From Glandiceps talaboti (lineage: Eukaryota; Hemichordata; Enteropneusta; Spengelidae): a DNA stretch of 64,000 nt. The stretch's first letter is position 1. Each line of letters starts with the position of its first letter. A model generated the notes under the pieces. That model saw only the letters and a program-made list of their open reading frames with translations, had not been told where the DNA came from and made no database searches. Positions 24,801 through 34,649 of this stretch are shown here, piece by piece. The translations under genes and the position numbers were made by a program. Where the stretch lies: contig NC_135556.1 in the NCBI RefSeq assembly GCF_964340395.1, forward strand, positions 13,235,910 to 13,299,909, read 5' to 3'.

Positions 24801-26279
24801 GTTATCAATACTTAGAGCATAAAATGGTTGCAATGACCTTTACATCTGACTAAATCTTGTAAAAAAAAAATATGAAAAGGAACTTATTTTCATTATTCTG
24901 ATTGTATCAAATTTACATGACTCACGGAAAAGATAGGATTTCATTTCAGTGTGCAGATAAAAGTCTAAAGTACAAAATGTATATGAACAGAACAGTTCAA
25001 TCTTTTTATGATGTTATAAATTTTGTGGACAACATGACGACAACACCACATATAAATGACCACTGAATGTGAATGTTAAGGGTTTACACTTAGGGAAAGT
25101 GTTTCTGGTGTTGACAGCTCTTGAACCAAATCAGTAAAGGGCAGGTGTCTGATAAACACTTTCATAGCTCTCCAGAATTTGATCCACAATGAACAATTTT
25201 TTTGCAACTTTAAATTCAAGATTTGAATCAAATATTAGAATGTGTTATTGTACATTTACTCAGTAAGAGTTGACATGACATGTAAAAATTGACTAAATCA
25301 TAAATGCTCTAGATTCTCAAAAGAAAGTGATTGGTGAATGTTGACATCACATTATCATGTTGTCCACTTCCTGTCTGACCTTTGACTTACCCTGCACTGC
25401 ATGCTGGGTAGCAATGTTCAGTTGATCTCTTCCTAAGAACCGATGATTCAGATGAGCAGGGCTTCATTTAAATTGGAGAAAAAAAATCAACGAGATTCAA
25501 TGGCCACTTGAGTACTGTCAGCATTTGATATTTCTTATAAGCAGTAGTATATTTCGCATTCAATGATGTAAATTGTTCTTATTAAATATAATAACACTGC
25601 ACAATAAACGAAAATGCTCCTCTACAGGTTACATTGCTGACAAGATCACAATTATCACATACCCAATATTGCTTACAATATAATTCTGTTCACTCGGTAA
25701 TCTCACTTTGATTTTTTCCTCACTATCTTTACATTTTGTGCACGTTTCACTGTCAATTGCATGTGCATGGTTTATGATAACAAATTATTTTTCCATAACA
25801 CTTTTCCACACTGTGCACAATTTTATACTTATTATGTACACCAAACATGGACCTATAATAGTACAGCGGCTCTCTATAATATTTCCTCAATTCCCTGGGG
25901 AGCATACAGTCCATTCCAGCCTCTGTAAGCACATAGGATTAAAGCATTCACATATCAATCTCTGTCCTACCAGGTCCCCAAATTATACAGCTGGGTTGAC
26001 TGGGGCACAATCATGGTTCAAGTCTTGCCCAAGGATTTAAGCTATTCATACACGAATGGGAGGGACGAGGCTTGAGCTTCGCCTGCAGCCTGCAGGTTTC
26101 AACTTCGCCACAAACTGCCATTCAACCATCATACATAATTCCACAACTTAAAATGTATAGATGCCATACAGTGAAACTACATGAACTGAATGATACACAG
26201 AATGACTCACCTGTACACTGGTAATAACCAATGTCCAATACAAATACGCTTGGATCATATACAAGTTTACTAGTACCAT
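18133..26279 (-). CDS. Gene B: complete death-domain TNFR-like receptor (spliced, 457 aa)
   Basis: Eight coding exons on the minus strand: 26211-26279, 25391-25461, 24242-24483, 22864-22956, 21787-21942, 20666-20944, 19696-19800 and 18133-18491. All junctions are GT..AG, the phases agree, and the sum is 1374 nt (457 aa plus stop). Order: signal peptide (residues 1-23), short Cys-rich ectodomain (C25-C96, about 14 Cys), Ser/Thr stalk with NAT/NVT/NIT sites, TM helix at about 168-188 followed by KRWRRK, an acidic linker, a Lys-rich exon, and a C-terminal DD (about 365-440) with a short Cys tail. A type I death receptor is the simplest reading; the ectodomain is too short for canonical three- or four-CRD receptors. 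It is convergent with gene A and divergent from gene C. Ligand and adaptor are unknown. Confidence 0.82.
18560..18910. repeat. (CTGT)n microsatellite, interrupted
   Basis: CTGT repeats with two longer-order repeats of CTGTTATTCTACTTATCTGTCAATGTCA; purest run 18848-18899. In gene B last intron, a short distance from the DD exon acceptor. Confidence 0.92.
19207..19509. mobile_element. MITE family 1, copy b
   Basis: About 90 percent alike by eye to 9106-9408. Clear TIRs: CCTTCGGTTTTCTAAGATAG on the left and CTATCTTAGTAAACCGAAGG on the right. Lies in the last intron of gene B. Confidence 0.85.
19696..19800 (-). CDS. Gene B coding exon 7: Lys-rich linker
   Basis: Acceptor ttgattacag|GA and donor CAGTCAG|gtaaga, phase 1 on both sides (105 nt). 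It encodes KPSKKQKHK followed by a Gly/Ser-rich segment. The basic cluster resembles a monopartite nuclear localisation signal, but in a membrane receptor it is more likely just a charged linker. It is too short to stand out as an ORF and is supported by its splice sites and phase. Confidence 0.7.
20063..20215. repeat. 52-bp tandem repeat, three units
   Basis: TTACAGCTAAAATGAT.TAGG followed by CTT.GTG.TTCAC.CATGTGACATGACA, three times with few changes. An inverted piece of the unit (AAACACCAAGCCTACATCAT) recurs at 20530-20553. Confidence 0.85.
20236..20480. repeat. Interspersed repeat family 4, copy b
   Basis: Copy of 13965-14205 in the same orientation, in gene B intron 6/7. Confidence 0.7.
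20666..20944 (-). CDS. Gene B coding exon 6: acidic cytoplasmic linker
   Basis: Acceptor caatttgcag|AA and donor AAAAAAG|gtgaga, phase 1 on both sides (279 nt). It encodes an acidic Asp/Glu/Ser/Thr-rich region without a recognisable fold, with a [12 protein letters not shown] stretch and a basic KEVKK end. It probably acts as a disordered spacer between the TM helix and the DD. Confidence 0.8.
21304..21675. mobile_element. Fold-back MITE family 5, copy a
   Basis: Long inverted arms (about 150 bp each): ACAACTGCAGACATCAGACT at the left and AGTCTGAT-type inverse TCTGATGTCAGCAGTTGT at the right; both arms hold AAATGAATTGGATTAATAA / TTATTAATCCAATTC and AAGAACAGTTTTATGGCC / ATAAAACTGTTCTT. In gene B intron 5. 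Confidence 0.85.
21787..21942 (-). CDS. Gene B coding exon 5: transmembrane helix
   Basis: Acceptor tctgtattacag|AT and donor GTTG|gtgagt. It encodes a Gly/Val/Ile/Ala-rich hydrophobic helix ([20 protein letters not shown]) followed by [13 protein letters not shown], so the positive-inside rule places the C-terminus in the cytosol. The juxtamembrane cysteines could be palmitoylated (inference). Confidence 0.85.
22484..22856. mobile_element. MITE family 2, copy a, abutting a gene B splice donor
   Basis: Starts ATTATATTATACCAGTATAT and ends GGGTGGTTTATTCCTTAAATA. Homologous over its whole length to 59521-59882. It contains a palindromic half (GGTTTATC...GATAAACC type). Its end lies one or two bases from the gtgagt hexamer (22858-22863) of gene B exon 22864-22956. 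Confidence 0.82.
22864..22956 (-). CDS. Gene B coding exon 4: stalk
   Basis: Acceptor tttatag|TC and donor AAAG|gtgagt, phase 1 to phase 1 (93 nt). It encodes a Thr/Asn/Pro-rich spacer with two N-glycosylation sequons (NAT, NVT). A MITE begins only a few bases into the following intron. Confidence 0.75.
23470..23800. mobile_element. Palindromic MITE family 6, copy a
   Basis: CGCCAGGTTTAACAAAAAAT...GACAACGTGTGTCTATG...CAGTCAAAAGG...CTTCATTCAGCC..GTAACCTAAAGG...TTGGCTGAACGAAGACA. The second half is an imperfect hairpin. The inverted copy is at 62640-62965. Confidence 0.75.
24050..24205. mobile_element. Palindromic MITE family 6, short copy b
   Basis: Only the hairpin half: CATTCACC.ACAAAATA..ATGACCTAAGGGG and its inverse CCCCTTAGGTCACTTATTTT. 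Lies immediately downstream (on the minus strand) of gene B exon 24242-24483. Confidence 0.7.
24242..24483 (-). CDS. Gene B coding exon 3: Cys-rich core and Thr-rich stalk
   Basis: Acceptor ccctcctccccag|T and donor ACTG|gtaagt (phase 1 out). It contains C50, C56, C59, then C61-C62-C63, C76, C86, C91 and C96. The run CSCCC is unusual for a TNFR CRD. After the last Cys it becomes a Ser/Thr/Pro-rich mucin-like stalk with one NIT site. Confidence 0.8.
25391..25461 (-). CDS. Gene B coding exon 2: start of Cys-rich ectodomain
   Basis: Acceptor: a T-rich tract ending atgaag|CCC. Donor: GCAGG|gtaagt. It starts in phase 0 and ends with two bases that complete a Gly codon with the next exon, so it is the piece that makes exons 1 and 3 compatible. 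It encodes 23 residues with three cysteines (C25, C40, C44). The acceptor is weaker than its neighbours, so this is the least certain coding exon. Confidence 0.6.
26211..26279 (-). CDS. Gene B exon 2 (coding exon 1): start codon and signal peptide
   Basis: The ATG (26279-26277 on the minus strand) is in GCCATGG, a strong Kozak context, and an in-frame TGA lies upstream, which supports this start. It encodes 23 residues rich in L, Y, V, I and W, consistent with a signal peptide, and ends CAG|gtgagt in phase 0. The same exon probably begins at 26363 after ctgtgtttgcag, giving 84 bases of 5' UTR. Confidence 0.7.
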
Positions 26280-26363
26280 GGCAACTGAGATTTCTGGGAC
26301 AGGAGCCCTTATTCCTCAGTTATGTGTAGAACATCTCAACGACTGAGATCAGGACAATTTTCA

Positions 26364-29300
26364 CCTGCAAACACAGAAATAGCAATGATGATAGACTAAT
26401 AACAATATGGTGTGCCAGCAGTCACCACTTATGATTGCTATGAAATAAAATCAATTTCTGAGAATTCACATGACAAACAGACATATGCAAATTACTTTGC
26501 TATGTCAGTGTAGTGCGCCCTCTAAGTCCATTTGACAAAGTACTGATACACAATTCCTATGTTACACCAAAATTTATTGTGTGTCCCTTCTAAGATAATA
26601 TGATGACTTACAAGGATTCATTGGGAACAGATTTGTAATGTTTTGACCCCCAACAAAACATTTGTCTCTTATTAGCAGACACTCTAATAATAAGTTTGTA
26701 CTTTATGTTCAAAACTCATCAAGCATTTTACATTTTAATACAGTGACTATACCCAGTCTACAAATTGTACCCTCAGACTTCAAAATTTACCTTTTTACTA
26801 AGTGGTCCATGTGGACCTCAGAATGATAATAGTGGTCAATAATTTAATTGCTATCAACATTAGATTCGTTTATCTGCAATTTGCGTCAATCTCTGCGATA
26901 CAGAATCTGATGAATAACAACACATAACAACATAACAGGAGGTCATAAAAGAGATATCTTGCGTTCAATCTCAGTCTAAGGTTCAATTCATTGTATTGCA
27001 AGATTGTATAAAAATAGTGTGTTTAGTGACAGTCTGTCTAAATATTGGCATCTTGTATTTTACCTCCTGTTGTCAGATACCACACTTGGCATTGATTGTT
27101 TGAATTGAACTTTCCAAAGAGTGTAATTGTTTATATACAGGGGTTTTATCAATTGAGTTTATCTTGAAAATCAAACGTGTGTCTATTCCTTTCATGCTGG
27201 TCGTGTGAATTTCATTGTATTTGAAAATCACAGTTGTGTCTATTCCTTTCATGCTGGTCATGTGAATTTCATTGTAATGTAAGAATGAAAATAAAGGTAA
27301 TAAAAAAAATGTTTTTTTTTGATGAAATTATAGTCCACTTCAAGTTTTGTACTTTTTTTGTCTAAATTAAGCAATTAGACAGCATATTGGGTACATGAGG
27401 GGGTTTCCCCTAGAGAACTAAAAGAGGGGCTTTTTGGTATTATTTTAACATGTCAAGGAGATAATAATACCAGGTAAAGAATGACTCTCAGTACAATGGA
27501 GTAGAGTGGAGGGTGAGTACAGAAGGGGAGTTTCCCCCTCCCATCCCTGGAGATTTTTGAAATGCAACAACCAGAGTGCTGGTGTTATTTAACATGTCAA
27601 ACTGATAATACCCTCTCCTGATGACTGGAATTTACATTTAGAAACATATAAAGAGACAAAAAAAATGCTCACAGTAATACAGTGCACACGATATTATCAT
27701 GCAAAATTACTGGATTCAAGGTACTGAGTCAGGTCAGTAATTTGATTTAATGGTAGTCTTTTGTTTTCGTATGGCACATGCCAACATTTAGTATAAACCT
27801 TTGATAAGAACCTTTCAAAGTTAATGTGCTGCCATTGTTGGTCCTGGTGGTGCCACAGACAAATGAACCTGGGGATTTTTGTAGCTATAGTTCCTACACT
27901 TGAAGTATAGCAATGTTTAGCTCACATCCTGGAAGCATATATCATTCTTTCTTGAGTTAATCAGCAAATTGTCTTTTTTTTACTTTTAACTGCCAACAAT
28001 TTTTTTGGTCGAAAATTCTCCATCCTTCACTTCTGATATCTAACAGTGTAACCATAACTACTGATAATAAACAAACATGCTCATTATCTAAATGTTAACA
28101 CTGGCCTTGTAAACTCACTATTTTAAGTTCCCTGAAACAGTCGTTGGTCCACTTATATGCAGTTGCTACTACATAAGTGGAAACGTCAACTGGGTTTTTC
28201 AGGCTACATTTTCAGTGACCAGTCTAAAATTAATCAGCGTTTGTGATCAGATATCAGGTGCTTATAATATAAGTGTGATTGACCAATAGAAAGTTTGATA
28301 ACATCAACTGTTTACTTGTGTATACCACTGTATTCAGGGAACTATTGGACAATTTGAAAGTTTTGTTTTGATTTTTAAGGTACTAAAACTTAAAGTGCCA
28401 TGCCCATGATTCATGCCCTTTACTTTATCAAAATAATCACTATGGAACTGTTAACATCATACATGTAGATAGTCCTAGTTTAGTGTTATCTGTGGTATCA
28501 AATCACAAGATGGATGGTAAAGCAGGGCTCAAAATTAACAGTAGTCCTGTAGTACCATAATTTGTAGCTGGTAGCCTACTCAAGCTACCACTGATTTTGG
28601 AAGATTTACAGACAAGATCATGTATCTTTATAGCATACATATTTCCAATATAGGGACTCTAGTAAAGAAATAATGGACTATCGTTCACCATCCTTTGGCT
28701 ACTAATTTCTGAAAATGATAGCCCTCTACGACTACAAAAGAAAAAAGTTAATTTCAAGCCCTGAACTTTAGATGATGTAACATCTCTCCAGAAGACATAG
28801 TCTATGAAAACTGTCTCTGTTTATTAGAGTACCGTTCCATGGCACATGATCGCTTGACGTGTTTTCAGAATCGTATAAATACCCACGTCACTCAGTGACT
28901 CTATCCATGAATGTATTTAGTGATAATACACCCATGCTCTATCAATAGCACACCCCTATACATACGCAGTGTCTATCGACTGTGAGTGTCACACGTCAAA
29001 TATTTGCTAATGTCAGTGATGACATGGTGACAGCCCTTGTCGATCCGGACACTTTGATATAGAAAATATGGCCCGAATGAAAGAATGAACCCTTATGGAT
29101 CCACAAACATTTCAAAACCAAAGCAAAACATGAATTTGAATCACGGGCGTTTATTAGGTAGAAGTTCCGGTATGGCTTTCTTAACGGAGTGTCTCGTGAC
29201 TGGCGCCTGTCAGGAGACTCGGCCTATCGCTAGATTAGAGAGAGAACGACAACTCTTTTGGCCATCAGTTTGCGTAGACTACGTTGCAAATATTGACAAA

Positions 29301-29503
29301 CAATTTCACAGCTGACTCTATCCATGGATCTATTACATGTAATATGTATACCCTCAATCAGCCATCATTCACTCCTCAGTTTGAACTATTCTCCCCAAAC
29401 TATGGACTACAATTTAAGACTCCAATGTTGTAATCATGGTTCACGCACATCACTCTGACGTCGTAAGCAATTTCTTATTTTCTACAAATGTAAATATACT
29501 CAC
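26364..29503 (-). other. Gene B first intron (inferred)
   Basis: Between the inferred non-coding first exon and the start-codon exon. Apart from the 58-bp duplication I find no exon or RNA gene. 28840-29400 is somewhat CpG-richer than the rest. Confidence 0.45.
27163..27276. repeat. 58-bp tandem duplication
   Basis: TTGAAAATCA.A.GTGTGTCTATTCC followed by TTTCATGCTGGTC.TGTGAATTTCATTGTA, twice. Upstream of gene B coding exons, inside its first intron. Confidence 0.85.
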
Positions 29504-29640
29504 CGAATTGTCATTTACACGTGTTCACTTCAGATTCGCCGTTTAGGTATTTTACTTTTGAGAAATACAACGATCTGACATCGTGCGCATGCGTGATTAC
29601 ATCCTTCTAAGTTCTATATTTAGAACTCGGGACTTTCCCG
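29504..29640 (-). other. Putative non-coding first exon of gene B
   Basis: On the minus strand ACAATTCG|gtgagtat gives a strong donor at 29504/29503, and a matching acceptor (ctgtgtttgcag) lies at 26364-26375 ahead of the start-codon exon. The sequence just upstream is CpG-richer than its surroundings and carries promoter motifs. The upstream boundary (TSS) is a guess; transcript data would settle it. Confidence 0.45.
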
Positions 29641-29680
29641 AATCGTAGCGCCTTGTGGGTATTTCCGGTTCAATTCAATA
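29570..29680 (-). promoter_or_regulatory. Probable gene B promoter (NRF1, kappaB and ETS-type sites)
   Basis: Within 90 bases there are TGCGCATGCGT (29584-29594, NRF1-type), GGGACTTTCC (29629-29638, a classical NF-kappaB site) and ATTTCCGGT (29661-29669, ETS core on the minus strand), in a locally CpG-rich stretch just 5' of the presumed non-coding exon. The motifs are seen directly; their use is inferred. Confidence 0.5.
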
Positions 29681-29880
29681 CAACACACTGATGATTCGAA
29701 CACATAAAACATAATCTATCTTCTGTATCAATCTGAATAAAATCTGATGTGGTGAAAGCGGCTAAATGCTTCGTTCCGAGTGATCGCTGCCGGGGGGGGG
29801 GGGGTTCACTTGAAAATTGGAGTTGGTCGGGGGGGGGGCGCTACCGAAAAATGAGGGAAAGGTAGGGGGGGGGCGCTACA

Positions 29881-31306
29881 CAAAAATCGTGTTACACCTC
29901 TGGTACAAAAACTGAAAGAAAGATGTAAGACATACTCAACTTCACTTGATATTGGTGACTTTGATGTCAGTGACATTACTACATCATGTTTAGATGTTAA
30001 AGAGGGATGTCTTGATATCATAAATTGTCTAATGGAACTCAATCTGCCTCCAGTGAAGCCAAGATGGGCTGATTTAATTGATGCTGGTCCAGGAGTTGGA
30101 GTCAACAATACTGAAGTGAGATTTCAAGATGCTGAAATGATTGCTTGGATGTTTAACTCTGATTATCGTATTCGATGTCATAGATCCAGAGGAGACAGTG
30201 GTCAGGGGGAAGCAGAACGAACTAATGTGATGCCATGGTAGATGGTGCAACCGTATGGGAGAAATTAAAGAGGTGTTCTGATCTGTCCTCAGAAGAAATA
30301 GATAGAATGTCAGTGAAAGATTATGAGATATATGAAGAAAAGAGAATGGCTAAAAAAATGCATGGCACGTTACAAATGTTATTGCTGATGACAGAATACA
30401 AGATGCGCCAGTTCTGAGTGAATACATCAAGTCATTCATTAGCCAACCCCTTGAGGAACTTTTCGTTATTAGTGATAACATATAGAAGCTGTACACCAAT
30501 ACCAAAAAGTAAAGGGAGCATCTAGAATCAACATTCCAGGGTTAGCATATATAGACAAGATTTACAGTTACATAGACCAACATTATGTAATTGGTGAAGT
30601 ATTCATGGAATACATTCGAAAGGGGTGTGTAGCGAAAACAGGAACACTGTGTGACTTCTGTTCCAAACATGACTGGGTTGGACCTCCAATGCAGCGCCTT
30701 CCCCAACCAATGCCTGATCCAGTCAGACCTGTGCACTATAACGACGTCTTTGATACCCCAAATTGTATGGATGATGGCAAGCCCAGAATGGTGGATGATT
30801 TCCAGCCACGTTCTTTATATCTCCAGGATGTTTCATAATGGGGAAATAAGGAGTGACCAAGCTGCAACCATATCTGACATAGCTAAGACATTAGCTGTGT
30901 CAGAAGAACATGTCAGGATGTGTGTCCTCCATCTAGAGGCACTGCAGCAGACTGCAAAGATAAGATCGACGGACAGATTTAGGAAGAGGAAGATGCTTTG
31001 ACATATGAAATGTATGATTGGTTGTCATTAACTCTCAGTGGAATACTTTCAAAACTCAAAGTTAAAGAATTGGACAAATATCTTGAAAGACATAACTTAT
31101 CAAAGAAAGGGAAAAAAGACGATAAAATGAAAGCCATTATGGCTAACTGTCTTCGAAAGTCAGTTGTTGACAATGCAAAGCTTTCAAAAACAAAATATTG
31201 TGTTGGAAGTGGGCCAGATGACAGTGATGAAGACGATGTTGTAATGAGAGACCTTGACAGTGAGAGTAAGGAAAGTGACTCAGTCAGACTGAATCAGTTG
31301 TTGTGA
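29881..31306 (+). pseudogene. Degenerate transposon-type gene (DDE-like and SAP segments)
   Basis: Intronless coding remnant in several frames. Segments: 29882-30235 (LDIINCLMELNLPP, DLIDAGPGVGVNNTEVRF, HRSRGDSGQGEAERTN), 30236-30480 (ATVWEKLKRCSDLS, then after a frameshift IQDAPVLSEYIKSF), 30590-30790 (LCDFCSKHDWVGPPMQRLPQ) and 31000-31160, a SAP-like motif (SKLKVKELDKYLERHNLS, then KKGKK). It resembles, from memory, a large family of invertebrate transposon-associated proteins. At least three frameshifts and internal stops make it non-functional. A poly-G tract lies at each end. Confidence 0.65.
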
Positions 31307-31309
31307 CAG

Positions 31310-32700
31310 GGGGGGGGGGTAGAAGAGCTGGCTCATGGCGGAATGCTCTTAATAAGTATTCTTACTGAAATGAAGTTGTTTTGTAAGTACCCCAATAATC
31401 ATTAATAATACAGTTGTAGCAATATGAATAATATAATTTCCTCTCTTTAATACCCACCACTTCATGTATATAATGAAAACGGGGGGGGGGGGGGTCATCC
31501 AAATTTCTAAAGTCAGGTGGCGGGGGGATCATTGATTTTTCCCTGCAGGATGGAGGGGGGGGGGGCAGTTGAATTTCCACTTCTTATCAACCAATTCCTC
31601 CGACCCCCCCCCCCAACCGTAAATAATGACGGCTCCCTAAGACTATAGCGTTGAATTAGCCGACCAACTAGTTTCTTCTCAAACCATCTCTTCTACGAGG
31701 TACCGTACCAACTTGGATTGTGTTGAGTAGAACTCACAACGAAACATACGTATCTGGTTCAACGAACGCCAAGCTAACCACTTGGTTGATTTTATTACAT
31801 GACCAATCTCCGTCTCCGCTCCTCCCTAGATGGGCTAAAAACCCAACTTCAATACATTTCAAAGTTTACACAAAATCTCTATTCTTAGAGTATGACGTAT
31901 TCTTAAGTCTTATGAAAGACATAATCTGAGATCTAATATCCAATCACCTTCCCTAGATTAGTAATACAAGTTCATATCTCAAAGACCATAAAATAGTCAT
32001 GTCATATTTAAAACTTGTTGACAGTTCAATCGTACCTGGTACAAACAATTCCGAAACACCCCATGCAGAGATGTCAAAGAACTTTATGTTGTTACGCAAC
32101 GGAATGTCACTGTATGTACAAAGTTTAATGCTTTTTGACTTCAATTTAGAGTACATGATGAAAATTACCAAAATGTCCTGAATGGATATAATTTAGATCT
32201 GTGACTCGTAACACTTGCATGGGCGAAGAGACTGAATTGGATGGCATATTGTAACTGGGATTTTTGTTTTTTAAAAGTTGGACAACATTTTTCTTAAAAA
32301 GAAACTAAAGAGAATAACAAACCCAAAATATTTGAAGATTATGAGATCTCCAAATGCACTGGTGCCAGTCTAGCATAGCAACAGAGAGTTTACTTATACA
32401 GGATAGCTATAATCTGCGAAATAGCAAAATATTACTTATGTTGTTATGTATATAACTAGCCTATTAAATTGGCTAGCATATGAATGTCTAAGAAACATGT
32501 AAGACAAATACCTCAGCCCAAATTTAATATAGGTGTTTGTGCCTTCGATGAGAATACAGGAATACAAGTGAACTTTAGGAATTTAATACCTGTCGATGGG
32601 CCACACTGAGTAAATTCCTACATTTAATGTTGAATTCGAGTGAACCGAATTTGAAATCATCTTTGAGTAGATTTGGAGAAATACTGATCAGTGTTTTAAA
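31310..32700. other. Intergenic, poly-G tracts and unassigned sequence
   Basis: Poly-G runs near 31309, 31484 and 31555 with poly-C at 31605. 31630-32640 has open stretches but no recognisable protein; it may be the eroded upstream part of the LINE remnant. Confidence 0.4.
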
Positions 32701-32701
32701 A

Positions 32702-33460
32702 AGTGTTTGATACGAAAATCCTTCCTATGCTTCTATACGGATGTGAAATTTGGGGCTTTCACAAAGCTCTAGATATTGAGCGAGTGCAATACAGATTTTG
32801 CCGTTGCGTTTTGCGTCTTTACAATAACACATCCAATCTTGTTACTGGGGAACTTTTTTCTCTAAGGTTAATATGTTTGTAAAGAAAGTTAAGTATTGGT
32901 TGCACATATTAAATATGGACGATTCTAGGTATATGTTCATCATTGTTACCTGTATCAAGTCAACATGACTGAAAATGGACACTGCACTGCACGTCAAAAA
33001 TCTTTTATTTTCATATGGGTTTGGGGTGGTATGGATTATGCAAGGAGTGGGAGACGAACGTTTATTTTTAAATCTCTTCAAGCAGAGATGTCGTGATATA
33101 GATGGTCAAGGTTGGGTCAATGGTTTGTCAGAAACTCCAATGCTTGACATAATATATGTACAAACATTTCAAATCTCTTCTGCGGTATGAAAGTTATCTG
33201 TCAAGTATCGATAAGATGATATTTCGAACGACCCTTCGTAGATTTAGAGCTTCTAATCACAATCATAGTGATAGAAAAGGAAAGGAGAGATGGTATATCT
33301 AGAGATAGAAGATTATATATTTTTAGTAATATTGTTTTTTTAATTGAAGACGAATTTCATTTTTGATTAATATGCCCTGTATAATTGAGAGAGACTTGTA
33401 TATCCCACAAATTTTCTTTAATTTTATTCTTTGATGAGAACAACGGGGGGGGGGGGGATT
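32702..33460 (+). pseudogene. Remnant of a non-LTR retrotransposon (C-terminal end of ORF2)
   Basis: 32708-32860 reads ILPMLLYGCEIWGFHKALDI and ERVQYRFCRCVLRLYNN, the well-known region after the reverse-transcriptase core of LINE elements. Further fragments in other frames (FLNLFKQRCRDIDGQGWVN at 33050-33120, LRRFRASNHNH near 33230-33260, EDEFHFL near 33345) continue the usual order. Frame breaks and stops are frequent, so it is dead. Confidence 0.6.
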
Positions 33461-33585
33461 TAGGGTATGTCTGAGCTGTAAAATGTGACCCTCCCCCAAG
33501 ACCCTACTCCTTTTTCTAAAATGTGACCCTCCCCCCAATCCCAAGTTCCAAAATCTGACTCCACCCCCCCCCCATCTCAAAATTA
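33440..33585. repeat. C/G-tract repeat with AAAATGTGACCC units
   Basis: AAAATGTGACCCTCCCCC occurs twice here, and again near 34170-34240 (AAAATGTGACCCCCCTGGAC). Related G-tract segments lie at 29785-29880, 31480-31570 and 37120-37155. An interspersed repeat whose body is a decaying C-rich array. Confidence 0.55.
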
Positions 33586-33625
33586 CAAACTCACTAGATG
33601 GATGGATGGAAATTATGCGGACAGA

Positions 33626-33993
33626 TTAAAGGGACAGTAGCTATAACTTTTGATGATTTTTTCAGTATGTTTTGTTCTGTGCATCAACTACAGTTTTTAG
33701 TTTCTTGTGCTACTCCAAAACGCACATTGAAACACTCCTGTGTTTGGCAAACGCTTGTAAACACAGCCTGTATATGTACAAACTGCATTGTTATTTTTGA
33801 CAAGTGAATTTTAGTCTCGACTAAAATTATCAATAATAACAGTGTACTTTACACATATACAGGTTGTGTTGATAAGCCAAATACAAGGTATTTCAACATG
33901 TTTTAAAGGAGTAACCTAACAAGGAACTGCACTTGACACATAGAACAAAAGTATTGAAAAAAGATCATCAAGTTACAGATACTGTCCCTTTAA
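33626..33993. mobile_element. TTAA-flanked MITE with AGGGACAGT ends
   Basis: TTAA|AGGGACAGTAGCTATAACTT at the left and AGTTACAGATACTGTCCCT|TTAA at the right; inner TTTTGATGATTTTTTCAGTA pairs with TTGAAAAAAGATCATCAAG. TTAA duplication suggests mobilisation by a piggyBac/Kolobok-type transposase. Confidence 0.8.
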
Positions 33994-34649
33994 TGAATTT
34001 GACTATACGACACATATTTCTGTCATGCACAAATATCACCACACTTACTGGTACATTATTCTTTTGTTTATAATTGATATCATGATTTCCATGTGGTACA
34101 CACTCTCTCTGATTTTATCTTCTCACTGTATGGTAACAAGTACAATCCAGGTAGGTCATAAAATGAGTCAACGTAAAATGTGACCCCCCTGGACAGGTTT
34201 CTAAAACATGACCCTCCCCCAATGCCCCCACCCCCTCGTAATTACTGAAGGCTCCCTTAAATACTTGCAATCTATATAATAAATTATGACATATTCTCAT
34301 TTCTTGGAAGAAAATTTGATGTGGAATGGATCTTGGCTTGGTCAAATAAGTTAATATGGGGTTTACATGTAAAGAGACGTTCTTTTGTGTATAGTATATA
34401 GCTCACACAGATCTTTCATTCCGTTTATCGGAATGAAAGATTTGTATAATGCCTTAAAATAGATGTAAATGTTGTTTATTTCAAGTGAGCACGTCGCATT
34501 TTTAGTTCATGAGAAATGTCCCATTTTGATATTCTCACTAGCCATGGCAACCAGTATTTTGTGAAGTCCATCTTGATACTAAGGAAGGCCCCCACATTTG
34601 TGTATTGTTCCCCAAACTTTACGTCTTGGTAAATAGCATTTGGTTTTCT

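Noticed and set aside
26223-26310. Alternative frame of the gene B signal exon ending DIGYYQCTG, which looks like an Ig end strand
   Set aside because: It lacks the rest of an Ig domain, meets an in-frame stop upstream and does not fit the phase of the next exons, while the other frame gives a start codon and signal peptide.
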